Assembly (NCBI GenBank): GCA_021777105.1
Contig: JAIQZQ010000069.1
Location: forward strand, 141,345-205,344
DNA length: 64,000 nucleotides
Direction: 5' to 3'
Source: Candidatus Anammoxibacter sp.
GTDB taxonomy: Bacteria > Planctomycetota > Brocadiia > Brocadiales > Anammoxibacteraceae
Shown: piece by piece, positions 1-8,548 of the stretch
How positions within the stretch are numbered: position 1 is the stretch's first letter
How the letters are laid out: every line of letters starts with the position of its first letter
The notes under the pieces: generated by a model
What the model saw: only the letters and a program-made list of their open reading frames with translations
The model's database searches: none
What the model was told of the DNA's origin: nothing
Translations under genes and position numbers: made by a program

Positions 1-1475
1 CATCGGTTACATTAGATATTAGAAAAAATGCGTTTAAGAATTTGATGGAGCTGCCGCTTGGTTATCATTACAACAAGAAAGTCGGCAATACCATATCTAC
101 TATCTATACCTCCGCTGAAAACGCAGGCTCTGTTATTGAGCTTTTATTGGAAATACTTGTCGCTGTTTTTTTTCTGTGCGTATATGTGTCCGTAGGTTTG
201 TTAATATCCGTTAAGTTGACATTGATTGCTGTAATATTGGCTTCGTTGTCATATCTTCTTATATTGCCAAAGTTCAGACTTGGATTTTCGCACGGCAAAG
301 AGGAGAAATCGTTAGTAGACAAAATATCATCTTTTTTACAGGACAAAATGAGCGGGATAAAAACTATAAAAACCTTTAATAATGAAAGATATCATACCGG
401 TGAATTCAATAAACTTGCCTCGGCTTACAAAGAGCTGTCCGTGAAAATCCAATATAATAGAATAGCGGCTAATATGTGCCTTGAACCGTTTGCAACATTA
501 TTAATAATAAGCCTTATGATTGTTTCCATTGTGGTTCTTAAAATACCTGTAATCCATGTTCTTACTTTTTTTTATATTTTTACAAGAATATTGCCGAAAG
601 CGCAGCAGATAAACAATCACTATTTAAACATTGTCAATTTTCTCCCGCACTTTTCAAAAGCTCATGAATTAATTGATAGAGATGATAAAATATATATAAA
701 TGACGGCGCAAAAGAGATAATAGCTTTTAATGATAAAGTGGAATTTAGAAATGTCTCATTTAAACATAAAGGGGCCAATAAACAGGCATTAAGAAATATT
801 AATTTAAATATTGAAAAGAATAAGACAACCGCGATACTTGGAGGGTCGGGAGGTGGCAAAACAACAATAGTCGATTTGTTGTTAAGGATGCACGACCCGT
901 CGGAAGGCGAGGTTTTTATAGACGGCCTTAATTTAAACACGGTTAAAAGAGGGGGGCTACACAGGATAATTAGCATGGTAGAGCAGGATGCCTATCTTTT
1001 TAACGACACAATTTATAGAAACATTGTTTATGGCGAATTTAATGCAAATATGGATGATGTCGTCAATGCGGCAAAGCTCGCAAACGCTCACGAATTTATT
1101 AACAGGCTTTCCGACGGATATAATACCATGGTGGGAGGGCGCGGCATGACGTTATCCGGCGGGGAGAGACAAAGAATTGCGCTGGCCAGGGCAATCATAA
1201 GAAATCCCGGCATATTAATACTTGACGAAGCCACTAGCGCTTTAGACAGCGAATCTGAAGCCGTTATATTACAGTCGATTGAAAAGTTAAAAACAATGAC
1301 GACTATTGTCATGATAGCGCACAGGCTCTCAACCGTGGCAAACGCGGATATGATTTATGTTATTGGGGATGGGTCAATGATTGAGAGTGGAGCCCCGAAA
1401 GAGCTGGCGGCAAGGGAAGGCGCTTATTGGAAATTGTTAAAAAAGCAGGGTTTATCTTTATTGGAAAAAAGCTGA
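1..1475 (+). CDS. ABC exporter, fused permease/ATPase (3' part, cut by window edge)
   Basis: The reading frame is open from base 3, so the gene begins outside the window; the TTG at 42 is not the real start. The visible part covers the second half of a type-I exporter membrane domain, with hydrophobic segments at about bases 130-270 and 480-570, and a complete C-terminal ATPase. The ATPase shows Walker A GGSGGGKTT, signature LSGGERQRIALARA, Walker B ILILDEATSALD and the H-loop AHRLST. The family (MsbA-like half transporters) exports lipids, lipid-linked sugars or peptides across the inner membrane. Because it sits directly before sugar-activation genes, export of a glycan or glycolipid is a reasonable inference, but the substrate cannot be read from the sequence. 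The stop lies 8 bases before the next gene's ATG. Confidence 0.9.
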   Translation, partial: SVTLDIRKNAFKNLMELPLGYHYNKKVGNTISTIYTSAENAGSVIELLLEILVAVFFLCVYVSVGLLISVKLTLIAVILASLSYLLILPKFRLGFSHGKEEKSLVDKISSFLQDKMSGIKTIKTFNNERYHTGEFNKLASAYKELSVKIQYNRIAANMCLEPFATLLIISLMIVSIVVLKIPVIHVLTFFYIFTRILPKAQQINNHYLNIVNFLPHFSKAHELIDRDDKIYINDGAKEIIAFNDKVEFRNVSFKHKGANKQALRNINLNIEKNKTTAILGGSGGGKTTIVDLLLRMHDPSEGEVFIDGLNLNTVKRGGLHRIISMVEQDAYLFNDTIYRNIVYGEFNANMDDVVNAAKLANAHEFINRLSDGYNTMVGGRGMTLSGGERQRIALARAIIRNPGILILDEATSALDSESEAVILQSIEKLKTMTTIVMIAHRLSTVANADMIYVIGDGSMIESGAPKELAAREGAYWKLLKKQGLSLLEKS

Positions 1476-1483
1476 CGGCGCAT

Positions 1484-3205
1484 ATGGAACCGGCTAAAAA
1501 CAAAACTCAACTTTTTGATTGCACTATTAGAGACGGCGGGTATCTTAACAATTGGAAGTTTAACGGCCGCGTTGTAAGAGAAGTGTACAGGGCCTGCTCA
1601 AACGCCGGCATTGATTTTGTGGAAATAGGTTTCAGGGGCAGCCATAGATATTTTGACAGGAGCGAATACGGCAAATGGAGATACTCATTAGACAGCGATA
1701 TACGCGAAGCTATAAATGGCATTACCGGCGCGAAAATATCGGTTTTGGTTGATTATGGGAAGATCGACCTGGATGATTTCGCGCCAAAGGTTGATAGCCC
1801 GGTTGAGTTGGTTAGAATTGCGGCGCATAAGAATAATATATTTAAGGCGCTTGACTTTATAGAGAAGGTAAAGGAGAAGGGTTATTTAATATCATTGCAG
1901 GCCATGAATTTTCCAGGTTATTCGCAAAATGAAAAGGATAGCCTTTTAAGCTCCGTCAAATCATCACGGCTTGACTATTTTTATATTTCCGACAGTTATG
2001 GTTGCTTGTTCCCATCCCAGGTTGAGGAGCTTTTTGCCCCGTTTATTGAGCTTGACAATATTAAAATAGGTTTTCACTCGCATAATAACCTTCAAATGGC
2101 GTTTGCGAATTCGCTTGAAGCCATTAAAATTGGCGTTGATATTGTGGACGGCACTATGTACGGAATGGGCCGGGCTGCGGGAAACCTGCCGATTGAAACA
2201 ATGGTGGCCTATCTTCAAATGAGCATGCCCAAAAGATACAATGTAAGACCGGTTCTTAATTGCATTGACAAATATTTTTACATACTTCACAAGAAAAATC
2301 CATGGGGCTATCAACTGCCGTATATGATTTCCGGTTTGTTTAAATGTCATCCCAATTATTCGGACGATATTGTTAAAAGAAGGGAATACAGCATTGAAGA
2401 TGTGTGGAAGGCCATAAGCATTATCAACGGCATGGATTTGGTCGGTTACGACAAGACGGTTGTTGAAGGGCTTATAAATAAAGGATTTATTTCCGACGGC
2501 GGACAAAGGCAATTCGCGGAGGAGCCAACTTGCAAAGACGCTGAATCCCCGGCTAAAACTCCTAAATATATAGGCAGGCACAAGGGAAAAGAGGCCCTTG
2601 TCCTGGCCAACGGCCCGAGTTTAAAGAAGTATAAAGATGAAATAGACGCGTTTATAAAAAAACATGATCCAATAATATTGGGCGCCAATTTCCTTGCGGG
2701 GCTGTTTACCCCGCATTATCACGCTTTTACAAACAAGATGCGTTTTACAACATATGTAGACACGGTAAGCAATGATTCGGCATTGTTAATAGGCAGGAAT
2801 ATTGACAATGATATGATTAAGGAGTATGTGAAGCGCGATTATGAGACGCTGTTTTTTAAAGATGTTCTTGAAGCGGACTTTGATGTCAGGGACGGCGTTA
2901 TACAGACTAATTGCCGTTCAATTTCAGTGCTTTTAATAGGCGTGGCTATTGTTATGGGCGCAAAAAGGGTCTTTGTGGCCGGAATGGATGGGTACACGCA
3001 ATTTGACGGCGCCGGCAAAACCTTGTTTTACGATGAGAGTTTTGAGGTCGAACAGCGAGATTTAAGGCTTGGGTTGCATAGATGGAACGAGCGTTTTTTA
3101 GGGCAAATCGATGACTATTTATACAATAAACAACAAAATAGAATTACAATAATCACTCCCACTGCTCATAGCTCTTTTTATAGCGAGATAAACAATTTTT
3201 TATAA
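1484..3205 (+). CDS. HMGL-like (DRE-TIM) aldolase fused to GT42/DUF115-like domain
   Basis: The start is set at ATG 1484, just past the ABC gene's stop; an upstream TTG would add 19 residues that overlap that gene. Residues 1-330 form a DRE-TIM metallolyase barrel: near the N-terminus DCTIRDGG supplies the D..R-D-G catalytic signature, and GFHSHNN supplies the H-x-H metal ligands. These resemble 4-hydroxy-2-oxovalerate aldolase and HMG-CoA lyase. From about residue 365 a second domain begins with LANGPSLKKY and includes VFVAGMDGYT, resembling DUF115/Maf proteins and GT42 sialyltransferases. The first domain may join pyruvate to a sugar aldehyde, or cleave such a product. The second may transfer the resulting CMP-activated acid. 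Both roles are inferred from motifs and from the neighbouring CMP-sugar synthetase and phosphatase. Confidence 0.75.
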   Translation: MEPAKNKTQLFDCTIRDGGYLNNWKFNGRVVREVYRACSNAGIDFVEIGFRGSHRYFDRSEYGKWRYSLDSDIREAINGITGAKISVLVDYGKIDLDDFAPKVDSPVELVRIAAHKNNIFKALDFIEKVKEKGYLISLQAMNFPGYSQNEKDSLLSSVKSSRLDYFYISDSYGCLFPSQVEELFAPFIELDNIKIGFHSHNNLQMAFANSLEAIKIGVDIVDGTMYGMGRAAGNLPIETMVAYLQMSMPKRYNVRPVLNCIDKYFYILHKKNPWGYQLPYMISGLFKCHPNYSDDIVKRREYSIEDVWKAISIINGMDLVGYDKTVVEGLINKGFISDGGQRQFAEEPTCKDAESPAKTPKYIGRHKGKEALVLANGPSLKKYKDEIDAFIKKHDPIILGANFLAGLFTPHYHAFTNKMRFTTYVDTVSNDSALLIGRNIDNDMIKEYVKRDYETLFFKDVLEADFDVRDGVIQTNCRSISVLLIGVAIVMGAKRVFVAGMDGYTQFDGAGKTLFYDESFEVEQRDLRLGLHRWNERFLGQIDDYLYNKQQNRITIITPTAHSSFYSEINNFL

Positions 3206-3255
3206 TTGGGCAAGACTCGGGCTTTTTTTTAATGATATGGCTATAATGGTTAAGC

Positions 3256-4260
3256 ATGACTAGATATGAGGAATTGAGAGACCTTTTTCTGCGGCGCAGG
3301 TGCTTTAAGCTGGTTTGCGGCGCCGGTAATGAAAGCGAGGATGAGGTAAATAAACTTGCCATGGTTTACACTCTTGCCGGCGCGTCCATACTTGATATAT
3401 CCGCGAATGTCAAAATTGTGGAAGCGGCTAAAAACGGCATTGAAGAGGCTTATAAATTAGCTCCAACTATAGGCAAAAAGATAGAGATCAGACCGTTTTT
3501 GCATGTCAGCATCGGCATGGAAGGCGACCCTCATGTTAGAAAGTCAAGCATAGATATGGCCAATTGCGTTAAATGCGGGGAATGCGCAAAAACCTGTCCT
3601 CAGAATGCGATAAACTGTGATTATGTTGTAGCTGAATACAAATGCATTGGTTGCGGCAAATGCAATGATGTTTGCAATTTCGAGGCAGTGCGATTTTACC
3701 ATAAGAAAGCTGATTTTAATAATGTCCTGCCGGCCTGCAAGAAGGAGGGCGTAGAGTTGATGGAGTTGCACGCGGTGACGGAAGACTACAATGGGGCCAT
3801 GGCGGACTGGAAACTTTTGAATGAAATTATTGACACTAACTTCGTAAGCATGTGCCTTGATAGATTCTTGCTTTCAAATACTCATTTTATTGAAAGGGTT
3901 AAGGCTGCGTCGGAAATTACCGGGGAGAGGTTGATTGTGCAAACAGACGGGGCGCCGATGAGCGGTGGCGATGATGATTTTAACACAACGCTTCAGGCCG
4001 TGGCTTGCGCGGATATTATGCAAAAAAGCGGAATACCCGCAATGATCGTGATATCGGGCGGCACCAACAGCAAAACCGGTATTTTGGCAAGGCAGTGCGG
4101 AGTTGCCGCAAATGGCGTGGCGCTTGGAAGTTACGCGAGAAAGATTGTTAAAACTTTGATTAATAATGAAGATTTCAGCGGCAATATTGATAATATACGC
4201 GCCGCCGTGAAGATTGCCGAGGGATTGGTAACTTCAAATATTGAGGCCATGAATGGTTGA
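3256..4260 (+). CDS. LdpA-like iron-sulfur protein
   Basis: The protein has 334 residues. Its N-terminal region (CFKLVCGAG, YTLAGASILDISAN) closely follows the start of cyanobacterial LdpA. Two 4Fe-4S ferredoxin motifs follow, CVKCGECAKTCP and CIGCGKCNDVC, around residues 98-140. The C-terminal half has the LdpA-type segment QTDGAPMSGGDDD and ISGGTNSKT. LdpA is known in cyanobacteria as a redox-sensing protein that influences the circadian clock; that role cannot apply directly here. The gene lies between a lyase and a HAD phosphatase and overlaps the phosphatase by 8 bases, so a redox or radical step in making the sugar acid is an inference. A TATAAT hexamer at 3242-3247 lies 8 bases before the ATG, but there is no good -35 box. 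Confidence 0.75.
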   Translation: MTRYEELRDLFLRRRCFKLVCGAGNESEDEVNKLAMVYTLAGASILDISANVKIVEAAKNGIEEAYKLAPTIGKKIEIRPFLHVSIGMEGDPHVRKSSIDMANCVKCGECAKTCPQNAINCDYVVAEYKCIGCGKCNDVCNFEAVRFYHKKADFNNVLPACKKEGVELMELHAVTEDYNGAMADWKLLNEIIDTNFVSMCLDRFLLSNTHFIERVKAASEITGERLIVQTDGAPMSGGDDDFNTTLQAVACADIMQKSGIPAMIVISGGTNSKTGILARQCGVAANGVALGSYARKIVKTLINNEDFSGNIDNIRAAVKIAEGLVTSNIEAMNG

Positions 4261-5008
4261 TTTAAATATTAACGGCGAGGTTATTCACGGCATTGAACTG
4301 GTTATATTCGACAAGGACGGCACCCTGATTGATTTATATCATTATTGGGCCAACATGGTTGATTTGCGTGTAACATTGGCGCAAAATGAATTTTGTTTTG
4401 ACATTAATAAAAAGCTGGATGTTATGGCCGCGATGGGGATTGACGCCAAAAACAAAAGGCTGTTTAGCTCCGGCCCTGTTGGAATTAAAAAAAGAGAGGA
4501 TGTGCGGCTTGCAATGGTTAACGCCTTAAGCGATATCGGCGTCTCCAATATAGATGAAAAATGCGTTGAGTTCTTTGAACGAGCCGACAGGGCGAGCCTT
4601 GATTGTTTGGGAAATATAGTCAGGCCGGCTCCCGGCATGCGTCAATTAATTGACGAGTTGCGGGTAAATGGATGCAAAACAGCCATTGCCACCACCGACA
4701 AGACGGAACGGGCCAAATTAGCGGTTAATGCTCTTGGTATTTCAGAAAAGATAGATGTTGTTATAGGCGATGATTTAGTGATGAACGGCAAACCGGCGCC
4801 GGACGCTGTTTTTAAAATATTAAATGAACTGAATATTGATAAAAGAAATGGCGTTATGATAGGGGACGCAACAACGGATGTTATGATGGGCATAAACGCC
4901 GGGCTGCCGGCTTCAATCGGGGTTGAAAGCGGCGTATCAGGCAGGGAGGCTCTTGAAAAGTTGACAAGGCATGTGATTAAAGACATTTCCATGATCACGG
5001 TTAATTAA
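4253..5008 (+). CDS. HAD-superfamily phosphatase
   Basis: The protein has 251 residues and starts inside the end of the previous gene (ATGAATGGTTGA overlap), which suggests translational coupling. Motif I is VIFDKDGTLID with nucleophile and acid Asp residues, motif II is the IATTDKTE region, and motif IV is GVMIGDATTDVMMG. The helical cap after motif I fits phosphoglycolate phosphatase-like HADs. In ulosonic and nonulosonic acid pathways a HAD phosphatase removes the phosphate from the condensed sugar acid before CMP activation, and the next gene is a CMP-sugar synthetase. That specific role is inferred from position; the HAD assignment itself is secure. Confidence 0.85.
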   Translation: MVDLNINGEVIHGIELVIFDKDGTLIDLYHYWANMVDLRVTLAQNEFCFDINKKLDVMAAMGIDAKNKRLFSSGPVGIKKREDVRLAMVNALSDIGVSNIDEKCVEFFERADRASLDCLGNIVRPAPGMRQLIDELRVNGCKTAIATTDKTERAKLAVNALGISEKIDVVIGDDLVMNGKPAPDAVFKILNELNIDKRNGVMIGDATTDVMMGINAGLPASIGVESGVSGREALEKLTRHVIKDISMITVN

Positions 5009-5022
5009 ACGGGCGAATATAA

Positions 5023-5760
5023 ATGACCGGTAGTAAAATTATAGCGATGATTCCCGCAAGGAAAGGGAGCGTTAGATTAAAAGCCAAGAATCTTGCGTTG
5101 CTAAACGGCAGGCCTTTAATTTCATACCCCATTCAGGCCGCCATTGACGCGAATATATATGACAGGATAATATTAAACGCGGATGACGATACATTTAAAA
5201 AAATAGCTGATGAATATAAGGTGGAATTTTATAAAAGGCCAGCTGAACTTGGCTCGTCAACCTCTAAAATAGACAGCGTTATTTATGATTTTATGAATAA
5301 TTTTCCCTCCCAAGTTCTTGCCTGGGTTAATCCGGCTTCGCCTTTGCAAACCGGCAAAGAGATAAGAGATGTGACTGATTATTATTTTAAACGGGAAATT
5401 GACACGCTGATAACGGTTAAAGATGAAAACGTGCATTGCGCTTATAACGGCAAACCGATAAATTTTACAATTGATGACGAGTTTGCCCAGACACAGGATT
5501 TGATCCCGGTTCAGAGGTTTGTATATTCAGTTATGATGTGGAGGGGCTGCGTATTTAGAGAAGATTTTGAGAAAAAAGGGCGCGCTGCATTTTCAGGGAA
5601 AATAGGATATTTCCCGGTAAGCCGGGAAAGCGCAATAATTATTAAAAAACCGGAAGACCTTAAATTGGCGGAATGCATACTTAAGGGGATGGAGCTTGTA
5701 ACGTCTGACAACATTCAGTACGACCCGCTTTTTGATAAGATTGAAAAGGCCCGGGATTGA
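5023..5760 (+). CDS. CMP-sugar (acylneuraminate-type) cytidylyltransferase
   Basis: The protein has 245 residues. Its N-terminal nucleotide-binding signature is IPARKGSVRLKAKNL, followed by LISYPIQAA and IILNADDD; this matches CMP-NeuAc/CMP-Kdo synthetases (GT-A fold). The family uses CTP to activate a 2-keto-3-deoxy sugar acid as its CMP derivative in the cytoplasm. WVNPASPLQTG matches the usual sugar-site loop. It follows the HAD phosphatase by 14 bases. No NeuB/PseI-type condensing enzyme is visible anywhere in the window, so the sugar acid is probably made by the nearby aldolase or supplied from elsewhere. The exact substrate is unknown. Confidence 0.85.
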   Translation: MTGSKIIAMIPARKGSVRLKAKNLALLNGRPLISYPIQAAIDANIYDRIILNADDDTFKKIADEYKVEFYKRPAELGSSTSKIDSVIYDFMNNFPSQVLAWVNPASPLQTGKEIRDVTDYYFKREIDTLITVKDENVHCAYNGKPINFTIDDEFAQTQDLIPVQRFVYSVMMWRGCVFREDFEKKGRAAFSGKIGYFPVSRESAIIIKKPEDLKLAECILKGMELVTSDNIQYDPLFDKIEKARD

Positions 5761-5761
5761 T

Positions 5762-7366
5762 ATGTGGGAAGAGTATAATAAGAACAGGGAGCTTCGCAGG
5801 GAAATTGACGGCAATGTGGATAAATATATAGCGGAGTTAAACGCATGTTATTTCAATGACGGCATATTAGCGGCAAATCCTGTTATGTCGCGGGATCTGA
5901 CGGAAAATCCTCTTGTTGAAAAGTTGATTGCCGCGTCTTTAATGGAAGAGAAAAGCTCTGAGTTTAAGTTTAAGTTTAAGTTTCTATTTTTTTTTAAAAA
6001 AGTTATATTTTATTACGCTAAAAGCTTTATGCTTTTACTGTTGTTCGCGGCGAACAACATCGTCCATAAAGCGTCAAGGTTAAAGTTTGAGTTTGAGGGC
6101 CGGAATCGCAGTTGCGAGCTGGTAGTAATTGATATACTTATGATGGCGGGCAAAAACTTCCCCGGCAATAAATTTTATGATCCGTTTTTTGGCGGGCTAT
6201 ATGCAACATTAAAAAAAAACAAAATTAAGCATGTAGTATTAACTGTTTTATATGGAACCAGGGCGTTTGATTTTAAAAAACGGTATGATTCGTACAATAT
6301 GCTTGCCGATGACGCCGCCGATTTTGTGACGGAGTATGATTTGTTGGTTTTGAGCGATTATTTGCGCCTTTTGCGATTTATTCTTGTTTACCCATTTGCG
6401 ACGCTGCAATTGCTAAATATAAAAATCAATAGTCTTTATGACAATATTTTAAAAGACAGCGTTATTGAAAACCTGGACGGCGGCTCTTTTTTTAGATATG
6501 TGTACTACTTAATCGGCAGGCGATTTGACAGATTAACGAATAAACGCATAAAACTTTTCAGTTGGTATGAGAACAAATTGAGAGATAAACTTTTGTACAA
6601 AGGCGTTAGGGATTCAAGCGCCAAGAGTTATATTTATGGATGCCAGTTTTTTATTAGTTGGCTTGACAGTATGCGGCCTGGCGATGAAGAGGGCCTATAT
6701 AAAAAAAGTATACCTGATGAAACGCTGGTTTCAGGCTCAGGTTATTTAAAAAAGGGAACGTCTATTAATTATAAATTAGGCGTGTCGCCAAGGTATAATT
6801 ATCTGTTTAAAATTGATTATGATCCTGATGAGTTGCAAAGCAGAGATAAAATAATAATACTTTTAACAATCCATATTGAAGATTCAAAAAATATAATAAA
6901 TGCTGTCAGGAACTCCAATATCGGCAAAAAAGCGAACAAGAAAATTTATATAAAATTTCATCCAAATCATTTAGTTGAAGATGCCGGATATGTTTTTCCG
7001 GATGAGTGGGTTTTTACCACAGAAGATTTAGGCGATTTATGCAAGGAGGGTATGGTGGTAATTTCATCAGGGTCGGGTGGCTCTATTTTAGAAGCCGCGA
7101 TCATGGGGTGCTCTGTTATTACTATAGGCAATAAACATGGGTTAACATTTAATTCAATGCCTGACTTTGGAAAAGGCGAGATTTGGGATGAGGCTTTTGA
7201 TTCAAAAGAGTTGGACGATGTTTACAAAACATTAATGGAATTTAGAGAAGGCAATATTGAAGGCGTAATAGAGTTGGCTAAGAAATGTAGAGAATTATGC
7301 TTTACCGAAGCCACAGAAGATAGGTTTGTTGAAATTTTTGATTTAAAAAATAAACATTCAAATTAA
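5762..7366 (+). CDS. Surface carbohydrate biosynthesis protein, probable GT-B-type transferase
   Basis: ATG 5762 sits one base after the previous stop and is preferred to TTG 5732, which overlaps that gene. The protein has about 534 residues. The N-terminal third is Lys/Phe-rich with a hydrophobic stretch near residues 75-100. The C-terminal part has KKIYIKFHPNHL and VISSGSGGSILEAAIMG, the pattern of the nucleotide-sugar-binding half of GT-B enzymes such as sialyl-, Kdo- and polysaccharide transferases. It may belong to the surface-carbohydrate families first described in Leptospira O-antigen loci, but I cannot confirm the family. Its position after the CMP-sugar synthetase suggests it uses that CMP-sugar. 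Confidence 0.55.
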   Translation: MWEEYNKNRELRREIDGNVDKYIAELNACYFNDGILAANPVMSRDLTENPLVEKLIAASLMEEKSSEFKFKFKFLFFFKKVIFYYAKSFMLLLLFAANNIVHKASRLKFEFEGRNRSCELVVIDILMMAGKNFPGNKFYDPFFGGLYATLKKNKIKHVVLTVLYGTRAFDFKKRYDSYNMLADDAADFVTEYDLLVLSDYLRLLRFILVYPFATLQLLNIKINSLYDNILKDSVIENLDGGSFFRYVYYLIGRRFDRLTNKRIKLFSWYENKLRDKLLYKGVRDSSAKSYIYGCQFFISWLDSMRPGDEEGLYKKSIPDETLVSGSGYLKKGTSINYKLGVSPRYNYLFKIDYDPDELQSRDKIIILLTIHIEDSKNIINAVRNSNIGKKANKKIYIKFHPNHLVEDAGYVFPDEWVFTTEDLGDLCKEGMVVISSGSGGSILEAAIMGCSVITIGNKHGLTFNSMPDFGKGEIWDEAFDSKELDDVYKTLMEFREGNIEGVIELAKKCRELCFTEATEDRFVEIFDLKNKHSN

Positions 7367-7411
7367 ATATTTTATAAATAATTTACAAGTTTTAAAATGA
7401 AATAAAATAAA

Positions 7412-8251
7412 ATGGAAAATACTAAACCAAATAACGCTACCGTGCGAAAAGCCACAGTTAAATCATATTCCGAGAGAGGGGCGAATGTTTATGACGATCC
7501 CATGAATATGAACTTTCTGTATGGAGATATTACTCTAAAATTTTTAAAGCAGATAGAGTTTAAAACCGGCGACAATGTCGTACTGGATATGGGATGTGGA
7601 ACCGGCTTTGCCTTCTCAGTCTTAAACGAAACTTTTGAGAGCAATAATATAGTTGGTATTGGGGTTGAGCCTGCCAAGGGCATGTTGGAAATAGCTGAGG
7701 ATAAATACAAAGACGACAAAAAGTACACATTTCATGAGGGGTCATTTGAAAAGATTCCCGTGGAAAACGGCTCGGTTGATAAAATTATATCAACCCTGGC
7801 TTTGCATTGGGTAAAGTCTATTGAAATTGCGGCTAGTGAGATGCGGAGAGTTTTAAAAAGATCGGGAAGTCTTGATATTTTAATGATAGCAAAGGATGAC
7901 GGCCATAATTTTAAGAGAGCCATAGTTGAAACAATGAAGAAACATCTTACTTTTGAGCAGATTATGCGAACCGCCACTTTGGTGCAAAGAGTAAAAATAG
8001 AGAAATTAAATGAGATTTTTGCAGAAACTTTTAAAGGTTTTAACGTTAATGTTACAAAATTTAACGATGTAGTTTATGGAAGTTTCGACGACCATATGAA
8101 GTGGTGGAAAGCCCGATCCAGCCCTGTAATTGAAGAGGTTAAGGACAAAGAGTTGTTTGTAAATGATTTGCGAATAGAGTTGGGCAATATTAGCGATGAG
8201 AAAGGGATACCTTTTGATTTAGGTTATTTTTGGATTAGAGCGAAAGGATAA
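7412..8251 (+). CDS. Class I SAM-dependent methyltransferase
   Basis: The protein has 279 residues with a Rossmann-type SAM domain: motif I is VVLDMGCGTGFAF, the acidic end of beta-2 is VGIGVEPAKGML, and the later motif is STLALHWVKS. The HW dipeptide resembles BioC and trans-aconitate methyltransferases, which act on carboxyl groups of acyl chains. It lies 10 bases before an acyl carrier protein gene and is followed by an MBOAT acyltransferase, so methylation of an ACP-bound or glycan-bound acyl group is plausible. The true substrate cannot be seen. Confidence 0.8.
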   Translation: MENTKPNNATVRKATVKSYSERGANVYDDPMNMNFLYGDITLKFLKQIEFKTGDNVVLDMGCGTGFAFSVLNETFESNNIVGIGVEPAKGMLEIAEDKYKDDKKYTFHEGSFEKIPVENGSVDKIISTLALHWVKSIEIAASEMRRVLKRSGSLDILMIAKDDGHNFKRAIVETMKKHLTFEQIMRTATLVQRVKIEKLNEIFAETFKGFNVNVTKFNDVVYGSFDDHMKWWKARSSPVIEEVKDKELFVNDLRIELGNISDEKGIPFDLGYFWIRAKG

Positions 8252-8261
8252 TAAAATAATA

Positions 8262-8498
8262 ATGGACAGGTCAACAATTACAGACGGCATAAAAACATTA
8301 ATTGAGAAGGAAAATGATTTTTCAATTGAGGACAACGATCAACCTTTAAATATTGATTCATTTACAATGATGATGGTTATTACCTACATAGACTCAAATT
8401 TAGGAGTCAGGCTTCAATTAAGCTCGCTTGATTTTGACAACTTTTATTCCCTTAATACGTTGGCCGACCTTGTATTGGACAAGATAAATGATAAATAG
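8262..8498 (+). CDS. Acyl carrier protein-like phosphopantetheine carrier
   Basis: The protein has 78 residues and is acidic. Helix II begins with NIDSF, which supplies Ser33 as the probable 4'-phosphopantetheine site. The length fits stand-alone carriers such as DltC. It lies between a methyltransferase and an MBOAT, the gene pair arrangement seen in D-alanylation (DltB/DltC) and other glycan acylation systems. The usual DSL is DSF here. No charging ligase (AMP-binding enzyme) is visible in the window, so the acyl group would have to be loaded by an enzyme encoded elsewhere. Confidence 0.7.
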   Translation: MDRSTITDGIKTLIEKENDFSIEDNDQPLNIDSFTMMMVITYIDSNLGVRLQLSSLDFDNFYSLNTLADLVLDKINDK

Positions 8499-8548
8499 GG
8501 AATGTATGGCCCGATAGTTCTATAATATGATTGTTAATTTGAGATAAA

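Noticed and set aside
3242..3258. TATAAT close to the LdpA-like start as a sign of leaderless transcription
   Set aside because: No -35 box is present and the LdpA-like gene follows the previous gene closely, so the AT-rich hexamer may be chance. Similar TATAAT at 8521 and 32647 is equally unsupported.
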